DNA of 64,000 nt from Anaerosporobacter sp031551385 (GCF_031551385.1 NZ_JAVBNS010000198.1:13696-77695), one strand, 5' to 3'. Positions 42,162 through 51,803 are shown, counted from the first letter of the stretch. The notes: generated by a model from the letters alone, not told the origin. A program made the numbers and translations.

Positions 42162-44597
42162 TTACTTTGTTGGCACTCCGTACAACACACCTCTTGAGCC
42201 GGTCGCAAGATAAAATCTACCTGCAACCCTAGGATCACCTGTAATACTCATAATATCACCATACATTTGTTTTTCATTGTTAAGACGAGCATATGTCTTA
42301 CCTTCGTCTTCTGTAACAAAGAAACCATATTCTCCGTCTATTGTACCACTTACATAGATTGCTTTCTCTCCATGCAAACCAAGTCCCATACCTTGACACT
42401 TAACGGCATCGCCTTCCTTAGTAATTCGTTCTGCATTAAATGCTTGATTCTCTGCATCATACACCACTTTCCAAAGACCATGCTCTCCTAATGCCATCCA
42501 GATAACGCCCTCTTCTTTCGCCTCAAGTCGAATCTCTGCATAATTATTACAGTCAAAACCTGATAGAACCATGATAGGGAAATTCTCTGGTGTATCTTTT
42601 TGATAGAATGTAACTCCACCATCTGTACTTACATAGAACTGAGAAGCTTCTCCAAAACCATAGAACACTTCTGGATTTACTCGGTCTGCCATTACTTTAA
42701 TATTACGAAGGGAATTACAATATGCAAAGAATTCATCGTAAGTCTTCCAATTTGGAACAGGAGGACATTCATAAGTCTCACTAATGCATTCACCTTGCTT
42801 GTCATAGATTTTACATTTATGATATGTCTTACCGCCATCTTTTGTATAGACAACAGCATTTACTGTAAGGGATAGCACCTTCGCAATTGACCATATAATT
42901 GTTTTACTGTCAGCTGACATTGCAGCCCAACCAGAATTTACATTTGGTCTCACAATCTCATCTAACAATCCATCTATAAATGATGATAATCCGTATGGTT
43001 GAGGCAAATGTTCAAATGTCTTACATTGATCTCTCGATACAATTAATCCACCCTTTGTTTTACCAGTCCAATTTCCTCTAGGTGTTACAACTACATATTC
43101 TTGATTATTCTCGCTATAGTCTGCATTGATACAAGTGATATAACGATTACCGCATTCATCTGCAAATGTATTCTCAGCCGGTTGGTCTAAGTCTGTGAAT
43201 GCAAAACCACCTAAATCACCTAGTATATCAATTAACTTAACATCACCTTGACTCGGTGCATAGAGATTCAAATGTACGGTTTCTTCAATTCCTTTACACT
43301 CAGGTTCCCACGTACAATCCTCTGCAAGTAAGTTATATGTTACAAACGCTCCTGAACCACTATTGAATAGGGCATGATTCGGATTATATGGATTAATCCT
43401 TATATCTGTTAACCAATGTAATAAGGATTCTTGACCATTATATTCTGGTTTCATATATGGAACGGTAAATTCAATACGACCTACCTCTAGCCCTTGCAGA
43501 TTTTTCTTCCATGTTTGTCCACCATCTCTTGATATGAATACGATATCTCCAGGATGTTGATAGCAGATTGTACTACAAATCAATACTGATGTATCCGTTT
43601 CTTTTTCATAAGTAAGTGCAATTCCTCCCATACCAAAGGAAATATCATCTAAGCTCTCCACACCAAAATCTGCTGCTGTCGGTGTTATGTCTTTGTATTC
43701 TGAAACTTCACCATTAGACTCAATATGATAACGAACTACCTTACCACTCTTTTGCATACCACAATCACAACTATAGCAAGCAAAACTCCAACCATAAGTC
43801 GCCGCTTCCGACATTGTTACATAGAGATACTCTTTATCAAACACATATCTAGCGCCAACATATCCTGTGTATCCAGATTCTTCTGTCTTTGGCAATAAAG
43901 ACTCTGGTTGTTGTAATGGAACGAATGTCTGTGCTCCATCCGTAGATATATATAAACTATGTCCACGCAATTTTCCTTCTGCGCTTCCCTCTCCAGACGT
44001 ACCAACAACAATTGTTTTGGAGCGTCCCTCGATTGTCGCTCTTGGATCAATCCATACAAATGTAATTTCCGTTTCATTCTTTTCTTCTGAACCATCAAAG
44101 GAAACCGTAATAAACTCCCAACTGTCCCCTTGGTCATTCGAGCGCATAAGACCTTTTGATTGTGAACCAAAGTATAGGATATCACTATTATTAGGGTCTA
44201 CTTGAAGTCTCTCGCCAGTTCCCCTACCAGGGTTATTTCCATGTATGCTGCAAGGCATTTCCTTATAAGTAAATGTTTCACCCTTATCTGTAGATATACA
44301 CAACTTGCCTGTATTTCTGTTACTGTATCCACAAACAAGATAGAATAATCCACTATTATTGTTATCAACTGCAAAAGAAAGTGGATAAGTCTCCGATACA
44401 TCCTCTTGCCTAACATGATTCATCAACGAATTCCATGTACGTGTTTCAAATTCAAATCGGTATGTTCCACCGATATCTGTTCTTGCATATAATAAATTTT
44501 CTTCCCTCTCATGAAATAAAAACCCCGTCACATAACCACCACCAGGGATTGGTATGTTCTTATATGTATACTCTCGTGTTTCTTTGATAATTCCCAT
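42162..44597 (-). CDS. GH74 family xyloglucanase-like beta-propeller, no signal peptide
   Basis: An 811-residue protein of two seven-bladed beta-propellers. The GH74 catalytic aspartates are both found: Asp41 in YARTDIGGTYR and Asp461 in DILGDLGGF. Asp-box repeats (S-x-D-x-G-x-T-W/F/Y) occur at least seven times, for example ISTDKGETF, SRDGGQTW and STDGGVTF. GH74 enzymes are endo-xyloglucanases or act on xyloglucan oligosaccharides. Unlike most, this one has no signal peptide, dockerin or binding module, so it should act in the cytoplasm on imported oligosaccharides. The gene is single, with tandem terminators. Confidence 0.9.
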   Translation of the reverse strand: MGIIKETREYTYKNIPIPGGGYVTGFLFHEREENLLYARTDIGGTYRFEFETRTWNSLMNHVRQEDVSETYPLSFAVDNNNSGLFYLVCGYSNRNTGKLCISTDKGETFTYKEMPCSIHGNNPGRGTGERLQVDPNNSDILYFGSQSKGLMRSNDQGDSWEFITVSFDGSEEKNETEITFVWIDPRATIEGRSKTIVVGTSGEGSAEGKLRGHSLYISTDGAQTFVPLQQPESLLPKTEESGYTGYVGARYVFDKEYLYVTMSEAATYGWSFACYSCDCGMQKSGKVVRYHIESNGEVSEYKDITPTAADFGVESLDDISFGMGGIALTYEKETDTSVLICSTICYQHPGDIVFISRDGGQTWKKNLQGLEVGRIEFTVPYMKPEYNGQESLLHWLTDIRINPYNPNHALFNSGSGAFVTYNLLAEDCTWEPECKGIEETVHLNLYAPSQGDVKLIDILGDLGGFAFTDLDQPAENTFADECGNRYITCINADYSENNQEYVVVTPRGNWTGKTKGGLIVSRDQCKTFEHLPQPYGLSSFIDGLLDEIVRPNVNSGWAAMSADSKTIIWSIAKVLSLTVNAVVYTKDGGKTYHKCKIYDKQGECISETYECPPVPNWKTYDEFFAYCNSLRNIKVMADRVNPEVFYGFGEASQFYVSTDGGVTFYQKDTPENFPIMVLSGFDCNNYAEIRLEAKEEGVIWMALGEHGLWKVVYDAENQAFNAERITKEGDAVKCQGMGLGLHGEKAIYVSGTIDGEYGFFVTEDEGKTYARLNNEKQMYGDIMSITGDPRVAGRFYLATGSRGVLYGVPTK

Positions 44598-44792
44598 AAT
44601 ATAAACTCCCTTCTTTGTTCCAAGTTTCTATAGACTAGGACAATGCCTCACAAATCTACTTTCGCCACCTCAAATATCAGGTCAAATAGCAGCTTTTCCT
44701 ATCGCTAACCTCATCGTCCTACACTACCTCTATGCTAATACTACCATACCCCTCAAAAAAGCAACACCGATAAAAATAGTGATTTATTACAT

Positions 44793-44848
44793 GAAAAAAG
44801 ACAACTTATAACCTATGTACTTTCTCACATAGTAATTATAAGTTGTCT
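44793..44848 (-). terminator. intrinsic terminator of the gdpP-rplI-dnaB operon
   Basis: On the minus strand AGACAACTTATAA and TTATAAGTTGTCT close a long hairpin (with inner ACTATGT/ACATAGG pairing) followed by TTTTTT. Confidence 0.85.
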
Positions 44849-44880
44849 CCCAATATTATTATTTCAACTATAGATAACCC

Positions 44881-45016
44881 GCGAAACTCTCAATATCCTT
44901 GACCCGCTTCTTGATTACCGTACTTTAACAAAGAGTAAAGAACACTCTTAAAAAACGATAGCAAAACATCTATAGTACTTCTTGGTGTATACTCCACAAC
45001 CTAACTTGAGTTTCGC
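44881..45016. repeat. intergenic element framed by 9-bp inverted repeats
   Basis: GCGAAACTC at 44881-44889 and GAGTTTCGC at 45008-45016 frame the segment. Bases about 44950-45003 match about 63717-63772 at roughly 80 percent by eye, including a 13-base identical core TATAGTACTTCTT. Confidence 0.5.
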
Positions 45017-45024
45017 CCCTTTAC

Positions 45025-46356
45025 CTAATGTCTCTCAAGATTAGCAAACTTCGTAAACTGCGATAACCATGCAAGCTTAACTGTTCCTGTAGGACCATTT
45101 CTTTGCTTACCAATAATAATTTCAGAAACGCCAGCTTCCTCCGAGTCATGGTTGTAATAATCATCACGGTAGATAAACATTACAACATCGGCATCCTGCT
45201 CGATTGCCCCAGACTCACGAAGATCTGATAACATAGGACGTTTATCTGGTCTTTGTTCTACTGCACGGCTTAGCTGTGATAATGCAATTACAGGTGCACT
45301 TATTTCTCTCGCTAACGCCTTTAGAGAACGTGAGATTTCAGAGATTTCCTGTTGTCTTGATTCTGCTTTCTTACCACCAGACATCAACTGCAAGTAGTCA
45401 ATGATAACAAGTCCCAGATTATGCTCTAACTTAAATTTACGGCATTTTGAACGTAACTCTGTAATTGAAATGCCTGGCGTATCATCTATAATTAGATTAG
45501 AATTACCGATAGCTCTTGCACTTTCCACAAGTTTTACCCAGTCATCATCTTGTAGTTCACCACTACGAATCGCTTGGGAATCTACTTTAGAATTCATAGA
45601 TATAATACGCTTCACCAACTGGTCCTTTGACATTTCCAGAGAGAAAATTGCTGTTGTGACATTGGATTTAACCGCTACATATTCCGCAATGTTAAGAACA
45701 AATGCGGTTTTTCCCATAGAAGGTCTGGCTGCAATTAGAATTAAATCCGATGGCTGTAATCCTGCCGTTTTATAATCAAGGTCATAGAAACCTGTTGCAA
45801 TTCCTGTTACACTACCTTTGTTCTTTGCCGCAGATTCAATACTCTCTAATGACTTAATAACGATATCCTTGATACTTACAAAGTCTCCAGAAGATTTATT
45901 CTGTACAACATCAAATACTTGTTTTTCTGTTTCTTCAAGAATCACTTCTAGTTTTTCACGATTAAGATAACATTCATTTGTAATACCTTCCGTTACTTTA
46001 ATCAAGCGTCTAAGTGTTGCCTTCTCTTTTACGATGTTCGCATAGTACTTTACATTTGCCGAAGTTGGAACAGAAGACATCAAATCACGTATGAAATCAA
46101 TGCTACTAAGCTCCGCTGGCAACTCTTTCTCTTTTATCTTCTCTTGAAGAGTAACTAAGTCTACTGGTTTTCCTTCATTAAAAAGTTCCACCATCGAATC
46201 AAATAGTAAACCATATTGATGCTGATAAAAGTCTTCAGATGATATAATTTCCGATGCAGTCGTTATGGCATCTTTATCCATAAGCATAGATCCGACTACT
46301 GATTGCTCCGCCTCAATACTATGTGGAGGTACTTTTTTAATTAATGACTCATCCAT
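45025..46356 (-). CDS. dnaB: replicative DNA helicase
   Basis: A 443-residue ring helicase that unwinds DNA at the replication fork. The N-terminal domain (about 1-110, PPHSIEAEQSVVGSMLMD) and a RecA-like C-terminal domain are present, with Walker A RPSMGKT at about 210, Walker B LVIIDYLQLMSG and the DLRESGAIEQDADVVMFIYRD motif. It is the last gene in the conserved gdpP-rplI-dnaB order of Firmicutes, 18 bases after rplI. Confidence 0.97.
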   Translation of the reverse strand: MDESLIKKVPPHSIEAEQSVVGSMLMDKDAITTASEIISSEDFYQHQYGLLFDSMVELFNEGKPVDLVTLQEKIKEKELPAELSSIDFIRDLMSSVPTSANVKYYANIVKEKATLRRLIKVTEGITNECYLNREKLEVILEETEKQVFDVVQNKSSGDFVSIKDIVIKSLESIESAAKNKGSVTGIATGFYDLDYKTAGLQPSDLILIAARPSMGKTAFVLNIAEYVAVKSNVTTAIFSLEMSKDQLVKRIISMNSKVDSQAIRSGELQDDDWVKLVESARAIGNSNLIIDDTPGISITELRSKCRKFKLEHNLGLVIIDYLQLMSGGKKAESRQQEISEISRSLKALAREISAPVIALSQLSRAVEQRPDKRPMLSDLRESGAIEQDADVVMFIYRDDYYNHDSEEAGVSEIIIGKQRNGPTGTVKLAWLSQFTKFANLERH

Positions 46357-46374
46357 GACTTTCTCCTATCCAAT

Positions 46375-46821
46375 CTATTGCTCTGTTACTTTAACAGTTA
46401 GTTCTCCTGTTACTTTTTGATGAATCTTTACTGGTACGTGGAATGTCCCCATATTCTTAATTGGTTCTGCTAATTGCATTTTTTTCTTATCGATATCATA
46501 TCCTAATTGCTCTTTTGCAGCAATTGAGATTTCCTTTGTTGAAATAGAACCAAATGTTCTACCATCTTTACCAAGCTTAATTTTAAGAACAACAACTTTC
46601 TCTTCCATTTCTTTTGCAAATGCCTTTGCTTGCTCAAGAATCTCTTTCGCAACCTTTTCATCGTTTGCTTTTTGAAGTTTTAAATCATTTATATTCTTAG
46701 CAGTCGCCTCAACGCCTAACTTTTTACTTAGGATAAAGTTTCTTCCATATCCATCACTTACTTTAACAAGTTCCCCTTTTTTACCTAACGCTTTTACATC
46801 TTGTAATAAAATAACTTCCAT
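46375..46821 (-). CDS. rplI: 50S ribosomal protein L9
   Basis: A 148-residue ribosomal protein. The N-terminal RNA-binding domain carries MEVILLQDVKALGKKGELVKVSDGYGRNFI, a signature of L9. A connecting helix and the C-terminal domain (GSISTKEISIAAKEQLG) follow. It starts 2 bases after the gdpP stop codon, showing tight coupling. Confidence 0.97.
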   Translation of the reverse strand: MEVILLQDVKALGKKGELVKVSDGYGRNFILSKKLGVEATAKNINDLKLQKANDEKVAKEILEQAKAFAKEMEEKVVVLKIKLGKDGRTFGSISTKEISIAAKEQLGYDIDKKKMQLAEPIKNMGTFHVPVKIHQKVTGELTVKVTEQ

Positions 46822-46823
46822 AA

Positions 46824-48881
46824 TTATAACTCTCCTTCCTGTTGCATCGTCTTTAATGTCTCTTTCACAAGATCAACGGCTTCTTCCATTGTTTTGTCAC
46901 ATATCTGCGCACCTGCAATGCTCATGTGTCCACCGCCACCTAATTTCTCCATAACAATTTGAACATTTAATTCATCTATGGATCTTGCACTTACATATAT
47001 CTTTCCATTAAACTCTGTTAATACAAAAGATGCTTTTACATTTGTAATATTAAGCAATTCATTCGCAACCTTTGCACCAATAATCGTCGGACTTTCTACC
47101 CCATGCCCTTCACATTCTGTGATTGCATAGTGATTAAGAAATACCTCTACATTACTAACGGACTCCGCTTGCACTTTATATTCCATCATATCACAACGGA
47201 ATGCTTTACGAATCTTTGTTACATCTGCACCACTACGTTTTAAAAACGCCGCCGCTTCAAATGTACGAACACCTGTCTTTGATAAAAAGTTGTTTGTATC
47301 AATCATAATTCCAGCATACATCGCATCAGCTTCTGCCTGCTTTAGACGTAAACCTTCGCCAATATATTGTAATATCTCTGCTACCATTTCACAAGTACTA
47401 GAAGCATACGGCTCAATATAGGATAATACTGCATTCTCGACTGCTTCACCTGTTTGTCTATGATGATCAAGAATTACTATTGTTTTTGTTAAAGATAATA
47501 CTTCTTTACATTCTGTATAGTTTGGTCTGTTTACATCAACAATAACCAGTAATGTATTGTTATCTACAATTTCCATCGCTTGCGCACTTGTTAGAATCAT
47601 ATCGCTCTCATACTCAGGATTATCCTGAAAACGTTCCATCAATGGACGTACAGAAGTTGTTACCTGATTAATAATAATATGTGCACGCTTATTAAGCGTC
47701 TTTGCAACACGATAGATACCAATTGCCGCGCCAAAGGAATCCACATCACCAATGGAATGCCCCATAATAACCACTTTATCTTTTGCTTCTACAAGCTCTT
47801 TCAGCGCATGTGCCTTTACTCTTGCTTTTACTCTTGTATTCTTCTCAACCTGCATACTCTTTCCACCATAGTAAAGAAGCTTCTCACCCTCTTTCACTAC
47901 GGCTTGGTCTCCACCTCTACCAAGTGCAAGGTCAATAGCTGCTCTGGCATAGTCGTAACCTGTCATATACGTGTCAGCATTTACACCAAGACCCATACTT
48001 AATGTAACCGCCATATCATTACCGATATTAACGCTACGAACTTCCTCTAATATAGAGAATTTATTGCATTGAAGTTGGTTCAAATATTTATGTTTAAACA
48101 CAAATATATATTTATCCTTTTCAAGCTTCTTAACAATGGCATCAATACCTTGCATATATTTATTAACCTTACGGTCAACAAGTGCAATTAATAAGGAGCG
48201 TCGAACCTCATCAATTGATTCAAGCGCTTCTTCATAGTTATCAATATAGAGTAAACCAACAATCATTTTCTGCTCTTCGATTTCTTTAATATATGATGTA
48301 ATTTCCGTCTCATCATACATATATAATGCAATTAGCGAATTATCCAGATTACTTGTTTCATAATTTGTATCATACTCATCTTCGCCTTCGCTAAAAGATT
48401 TGGCAATCGTTCTGCGAAGAACAAGACGATAATTTCGACTTTGAAATGCTACATGCAATACCGTATCTTTATCTACATGCGGTAGGTTTTCCTTTGTTAT
48501 GTCAGGAAATATATTCATAATAGATCTTCTCGCTGCACGTTCATTTGCAATACTATCTATAAATTCATCATTTCCCCATAAGAGATGTCCATCTACATCT
48601 AATATTGCATACGGAAGAGACAATTCTTTTAAGAGTTGCTTCTGCACTTGTCCATAGTCAGCGGCAAATCGTACAATCTCTCCAAATATCGTAATTCGTT
48701 TCGTCCGATACAATATAATAGCAACAATAACATATACTACTACATATATGCTCATCATAACTGCTGCTCTCTTATTAATAAAATATATACTTATGTCCAT
48801 CGCTACCAATAATAATGATAGCCAGACAGGCCATCGGAAGTATGATTTAATCATTGCAGTAAGTTTACTTTTTCTATTCAT
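46824..48881 (-). CDS. gdpP: cyclic-di-AMP phosphodiesterase GdpP
   Basis: A 685-residue membrane enzyme that hydrolyses c-di-AMP, which controls osmolyte and wall homeostasis. Two transmembrane helices (about 15-60) precede a PAS-like domain, a degenerate GGDEF domain (about 190-320), and a DHH/DHHA1 phosphodiesterase. The last has GHSIGDVDSFGAA, DVNRPN, the DHH motif in VILDHHRQTG and the C-terminal GGGGHMSIAGAQ. I start it at ATG 48881, preceded by GGGAG. An upstream in-frame TTG at 48953 would include a recurring intergenic motif and lacks a ribosome site. It is first in the gdpP-rplI-dnaB operon. Confidence 0.93.
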   Translation of the reverse strand: MNRKSKLTAMIKSYFRWPVWLSLLLVAMDISIYFINKRAAVMMSIYVVVYVIVAIILYRTKRITIFGEIVRFAADYGQVQKQLLKELSLPYAILDVDGHLLWGNDEFIDSIANERAARRSIMNIFPDITKENLPHVDKDTVLHVAFQSRNYRLVLRRTIAKSFSEGEDEYDTNYETSNLDNSLIALYMYDETEITSYIKEIEEQKMIVGLLYIDNYEEALESIDEVRRSLLIALVDRKVNKYMQGIDAIVKKLEKDKYIFVFKHKYLNQLQCNKFSILEEVRSVNIGNDMAVTLSMGLGVNADTYMTGYDYARAAIDLALGRGGDQAVVKEGEKLLYYGGKSMQVEKNTRVKARVKAHALKELVEAKDKVVIMGHSIGDVDSFGAAIGIYRVAKTLNKRAHIIINQVTTSVRPLMERFQDNPEYESDMILTSAQAMEIVDNNTLLVIVDVNRPNYTECKEVLSLTKTIVILDHHRQTGEAVENAVLSYIEPYASSTCEMVAEILQYIGEGLRLKQAEADAMYAGIMIDTNNFLSKTGVRTFEAAAFLKRSGADVTKIRKAFRCDMMEYKVQAESVSNVEVFLNHYAITECEGHGVESPTIIGAKVANELLNITNVKASFVLTEFNGKIYVSARSIDELNVQIVMEKLGGGGHMSIAGAQICDKTMEEAVDLVKETLKTMQQEGEL

Positions 48882-49100
48882 CCTAACTCCCAGCTTTCCA
48901 CTTCTTCTATCGCAACTATTAAGGACTACATCCTTCAAGTTATGATTATCCAATAATTAACTAAACTATGCTCATTGTTTTCATTATATCATTATATCAA
49001 GTTTTATAAAAGCACTTTTTGAATATACAACCAAAACCATATTCTGTAGAATTTAAGTCTGATTTCATTGTTAAATATACCAAAATATATTTTATTCCTC

Positions 49101-49129
49101 TTGACTTATATGCCTTTATGCACTATACT
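49101..49129 (+). promoter_or_regulatory. sigma-A promoter of the cold-shock gene
   Basis: TTGACT and TATACT with a 17-base spacer, about 190 bases upstream of the start codon. Confidence 0.8.
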
Positions 49130-49158
49130 TATCTTGTATTTTAAATGAGGTTATGATT

Positions 49159-49220
49159 CACATGTTTTTGTAAGTCATTAAATTCTTGATGATTTACAAA
49201 AACATGTGTTTTTAATTTTC
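49159..49220 (+). promoter_or_regulatory. terminator-like hairpin in the cold-shock leader
   Basis: CACATGTTTTTGTAA-TCA pairs with TGA-TTACAAAAACATGTG (18 of 19 positions) around a 12-base loop, followed by TTTTTAATTTT. It stands between promoter and gene, so readthrough must be needed for expression, which suggests an attenuator or RNA thermosensor. Confidence 0.7.
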
Positions 49221-49321
49221 ACCTAAAATATCAAAGAAATGAGTAGCACATTTTTTTGTTATGAATTCTTATAGGAATTCCTTTTTGCTACAATAATATT
49301 TATTTTAGGAGGTATCTTTCA

Positions 49322-49525
49322 ATGAATAAAGGTACAGTTAAATGGTTTAACTCACAAAAAGGTTATGGTTTCATCACTAATTTAGATGGCGGAGAAGATG
49401 TATTCGTACATTTCTCAGGAATCGCTGGTGACGGATTCAAATCATTAGAAGAAGGTCAAGCAGTTACTTTCGATTTAGAAAACGGAAATCGTGGAATGCA
49501 AGCAGTTAACGTTCAAGTTGCTTAA
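49322..49525 (+). CDS. cold-shock protein (CspA/CspB family)
   Basis: A 67-residue single-domain RNA chaperone. The RNP1 motif KGYGFIT and RNP2 DVFVHFS are intact, as are the aromatic residues for nucleic-acid stacking. Csp proteins melt structure in mRNA and are induced by cold or active growth. The long structured leader with a terminator-like hairpin suggests post-transcriptional control. The AGGAGG site lies just before ATG, and a strong terminator follows. Confidence 0.96.
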   Translation: MNKGTVKWFNSQKGYGFITNLDGGEDVFVHFSGIAGDGFKSLEEGQAVTFDLENGNRGMQAVNVQVA

Positions 49526-49560
49526 TTTAAGCTTAAGAATATAACTTTTTGTTAATGAGA

Positions 49561-49610
49561 ATCGCCTCATAACTCGTTCGTAAGAACTTAGTTATGAGGC
49601 GATTTTTTTA
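49561..49610 (+). terminator. intrinsic terminator of the cold-shock gene
   Basis: ATCGCCTCATAACT pairs exactly with AGTTATGAGGCGAT, followed by seven T. It overlaps the stop codon of the converging pullulanase gene. Confidence 0.9.
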
Positions 49611-51560
49611 TTGTCTTATCAATACCATTGCTGATATTTCATCTACAACTACTGTCTCTTTGTCTTCCGTTGCTAACACTTCTGTTCCTGCATCATCTGC
49701 ATTCACATATACATTCCATGTTCCTTTGTCTAATGGCATCTTAATCTTCTTGTTTGAAGCATTGAAGATAACATAGATTTCTTTTTCTTCTATATCTGAA
49801 ATTGCTTTGATTGTATACGCAACAACTTGATCTGGAAGATTTTCAAGGAATACTAGATTTTTTGCAATATCTGCTTCCGTTCTCATACGAAGTGCTGGAT
49901 TCGCCTTACGGAAGGCAATAAGTCCACGGTAATATTCATAGACAGAATAATATTTCTTCTTATTACTCCAATGAATTGCATTCACATTATCAGAAGATAT
50001 ATAACTGTTATGGTCATACATACCCTCTTGCCCCTCTACAGGTTTACTACGCAAAAGTTCCTCTCCTGCTTGGAACAAAGAAACCCCTTGTGATGTTAAT
50101 ACGATTGCTGCTGACAACTTGTTCATACGAATTCGTTGCTCTTCACTTACACCTTCACATGACATAGCAAGCTTATCCCATAAGGTAAAATTATCATGTA
50201 CGGAAGTGTAGTTAATACATTGTCCAGGGTTATGTGTCCATGCTACAAAATCCTTTACTTGTGGATGAGCCGTAGATGCTACAATACCAAACTTAATTGC
50301 CTCTTCTACCCCTTCTTTTCCACTAACAAACCCTTTATCCAGTCCATCGAAAACACTACCTTTGATTCCATCTCGCATATCATCACTAAATGCACCCACT
50401 CGATTCATTTGATATGTGTGTGCTTTCAATGCTTGCTTTTCTTTTGGTAAAACCGAGTCTGCTGCTGTCCAGCCCTCTCCATACAATAAGATAGTAGGAT
50501 CAATCTTGTCAACTGCTTCTCTAACAGCATTCATTGTATCAATATCATGCAATGCCATCAAATCAAAACGGAATCCATCAATATGATACTCCTTAGCCCA
50601 GTATACAACCGAATCAATAATGAATTTTCTAACCATTGCTCGTTCTGATGCTGTCTCATTATTACAAGCAGAACCATCGCTGAACTTTCCATTCACTACA
50701 CGGTGATAGTATTCTGGTACTATCTTATGAAAATTTGATTCTTCACTTGCAAATGTATGATTATAAACAACATCCATAATGACACGAATTCCATTATCAT
50801 GAAGTGTCTTTACCATCTGCTTGAATTCCTTAATACGAACATCTCCATGAAACGGATCCGTAGAATAGGAACCCTCTGGCAAGTTATAATTCTGTGGATC
50901 ATACCCCCAATTAAATTGTGGTGTTTGCAACTGAGTCTCATCTACCGTGTTATAATCAAATACAGGCAATAAATGAACATGAGTAATACCAAGCTCTTTC
51001 ATGTGATCTATTCCTGTTGTTAGACCACTAGAACTTACCGTTCCTGTTTCTGCTATCCCAAGAAATTTTCCTTTGTTTTTAATTCCAGAATCACTACTCA
51101 TGGAAAGGTCTCTTACATGAAGTTCATAAATAATTGCATCGGTATCCTCTGTAAATTCTGGTTTTTTATCCTCTTCCCACCCCTTTGGATTTGTACGATT
51201 TAAGTCAAGAATCATAGCTCTAACTCCATTTGCACCTGCTGCCTTTGCATACGGATCAATCGTTTCGTTCACAACTTCGCCAAGAGTTACTTCATATGTA
51301 TAGTACATTCCGTTTAAATCTTCTTCTACAATCAGTTCCCATGTTCCTGCAACACCTTGGTACATAGATACTACCTTAACAAGATTATCACCAAGTCCTT
51401 CTTCATAGAGTTTAATGGCAACCTTATCTGCTGTTGGTGCCCATACTTTAAACTGTGTACGTGCCTTACTATATGTTGCCCCTAAATCCTCTTTATCGTA
51501 AAAATACAATTCGTTAAATTGCTTTTCTGAATATTTATGTCTTTGGTACTGTTTCTCCAT
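49608..51560 (-). CDS. pulA: type I pullulanase, cytoplasmic
   Basis: A 650-residue GH13 debranching enzyme that cleaves alpha-1,6 bonds in pullulan, limit dextrins or glycogen. A CBM48-type N-terminal domain (about 30-125, TQFKVWAPTADKVAIKLY) precedes the barrel. The type I signature is present as FNWGYDP (216-222). Conserved GH13 residues are DVVYNH (263-268), Asp333 in DGFRFD, Glu362 in LYGEGW and the Asp of SVHDN. No signal peptide, so it acts on internal glycogen or imported maltodextrins. It complements the secreted amylase encoded next. Confidence 0.95.
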   Translation of the reverse strand: MEKQYQRHKYSEKQFNELYFYDKEDLGATYSKARTQFKVWAPTADKVAIKLYEEGLGDNLVKVVSMYQGVAGTWELIVEEDLNGMYYTYEVTLGEVVNETIDPYAKAAGANGVRAMILDLNRTNPKGWEEDKKPEFTEDTDAIIYELHVRDLSMSSDSGIKNKGKFLGIAETGTVSSSGLTTGIDHMKELGITHVHLLPVFDYNTVDETQLQTPQFNWGYDPQNYNLPEGSYSTDPFHGDVRIKEFKQMVKTLHDNGIRVIMDVVYNHTFASEESNFHKIVPEYYHRVVNGKFSDGSACNNETASERAMVRKFIIDSVVYWAKEYHIDGFRFDLMALHDIDTMNAVREAVDKIDPTILLYGEGWTAADSVLPKEKQALKAHTYQMNRVGAFSDDMRDGIKGSVFDGLDKGFVSGKEGVEEAIKFGIVASTAHPQVKDFVAWTHNPGQCINYTSVHDNFTLWDKLAMSCEGVSEEQRIRMNKLSAAIVLTSQGVSLFQAGEELLRSKPVEGQEGMYDHNSYISSDNVNAIHWSNKKKYYSVYEYYRGLIAFRKANPALRMRTEADIAKNLVFLENLPDQVVAYTIKAISDIEEKEIYVIFNASNKKIKMPLDKGTWNVYVNADDAGTEVLATEDKETVVVDEISAMVLIRQ

Positions 51561-51710
51561 TAACCTATTTCCTTTCGGGTTTCATTTTTACTACTATACT
51601 AGTATTATACCACATTAATCTTAAATTATAAACATTTTGGCATTATTTTTTCGAAATATTTCGATAAAAATAATTTAGCAATTAATGGGCCTCTTACTTT
51701 TCTATGAACT

Positions 51711-51760
51711 AAAAAAATCGTGTAAAAGGGGATTTTCTTACCTCTTTTACACGATTTTTT
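51711..51760 (-). terminator. intrinsic terminator of the large amylase gene
   Basis: AAATCGTGTAAAAG-GG pairs with CTCTTTTACACGATTT; A- and T-runs flank both sides, so it can work in either direction. Confidence 0.85.
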
Positions 51761-51803
51761 ATAATTCTTTATTACACGTTATCGTGCATTATCAATGCAA
51801 ACT

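Larger units (their letters stand above)
44598..45024. other. intergenic region between dnaB and the GH74 gene
   Basis: No gene. It holds the dnaB-side terminator (44793-44848) and a segment framed by GCGAAACTC...GAGTTTCGC (44881-45016) that shares about 55 bases with the inverted repeat at the right end of the window. I could not identify a clear GH74 promoter. Confidence 0.5.
48882..49321. other. intergenic region with the cold-shock gene promoter and leader
   Basis: It contains the motif CTTCAAGTTATGATTATC (48933-48950, recurring elsewhere), a good sigma-A promoter (49101-49129), and a structured 185-base leader for the plus-strand cold-shock gene. No other gene is visible. Confidence 0.6.

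Noticed and set aside
48882..48953. Upstream extension of gdpP to a TTG codon
   Set aside because: No ribosome site, and it overlaps a recurring intergenic motif; ATG 48881 has GGGAG before it.
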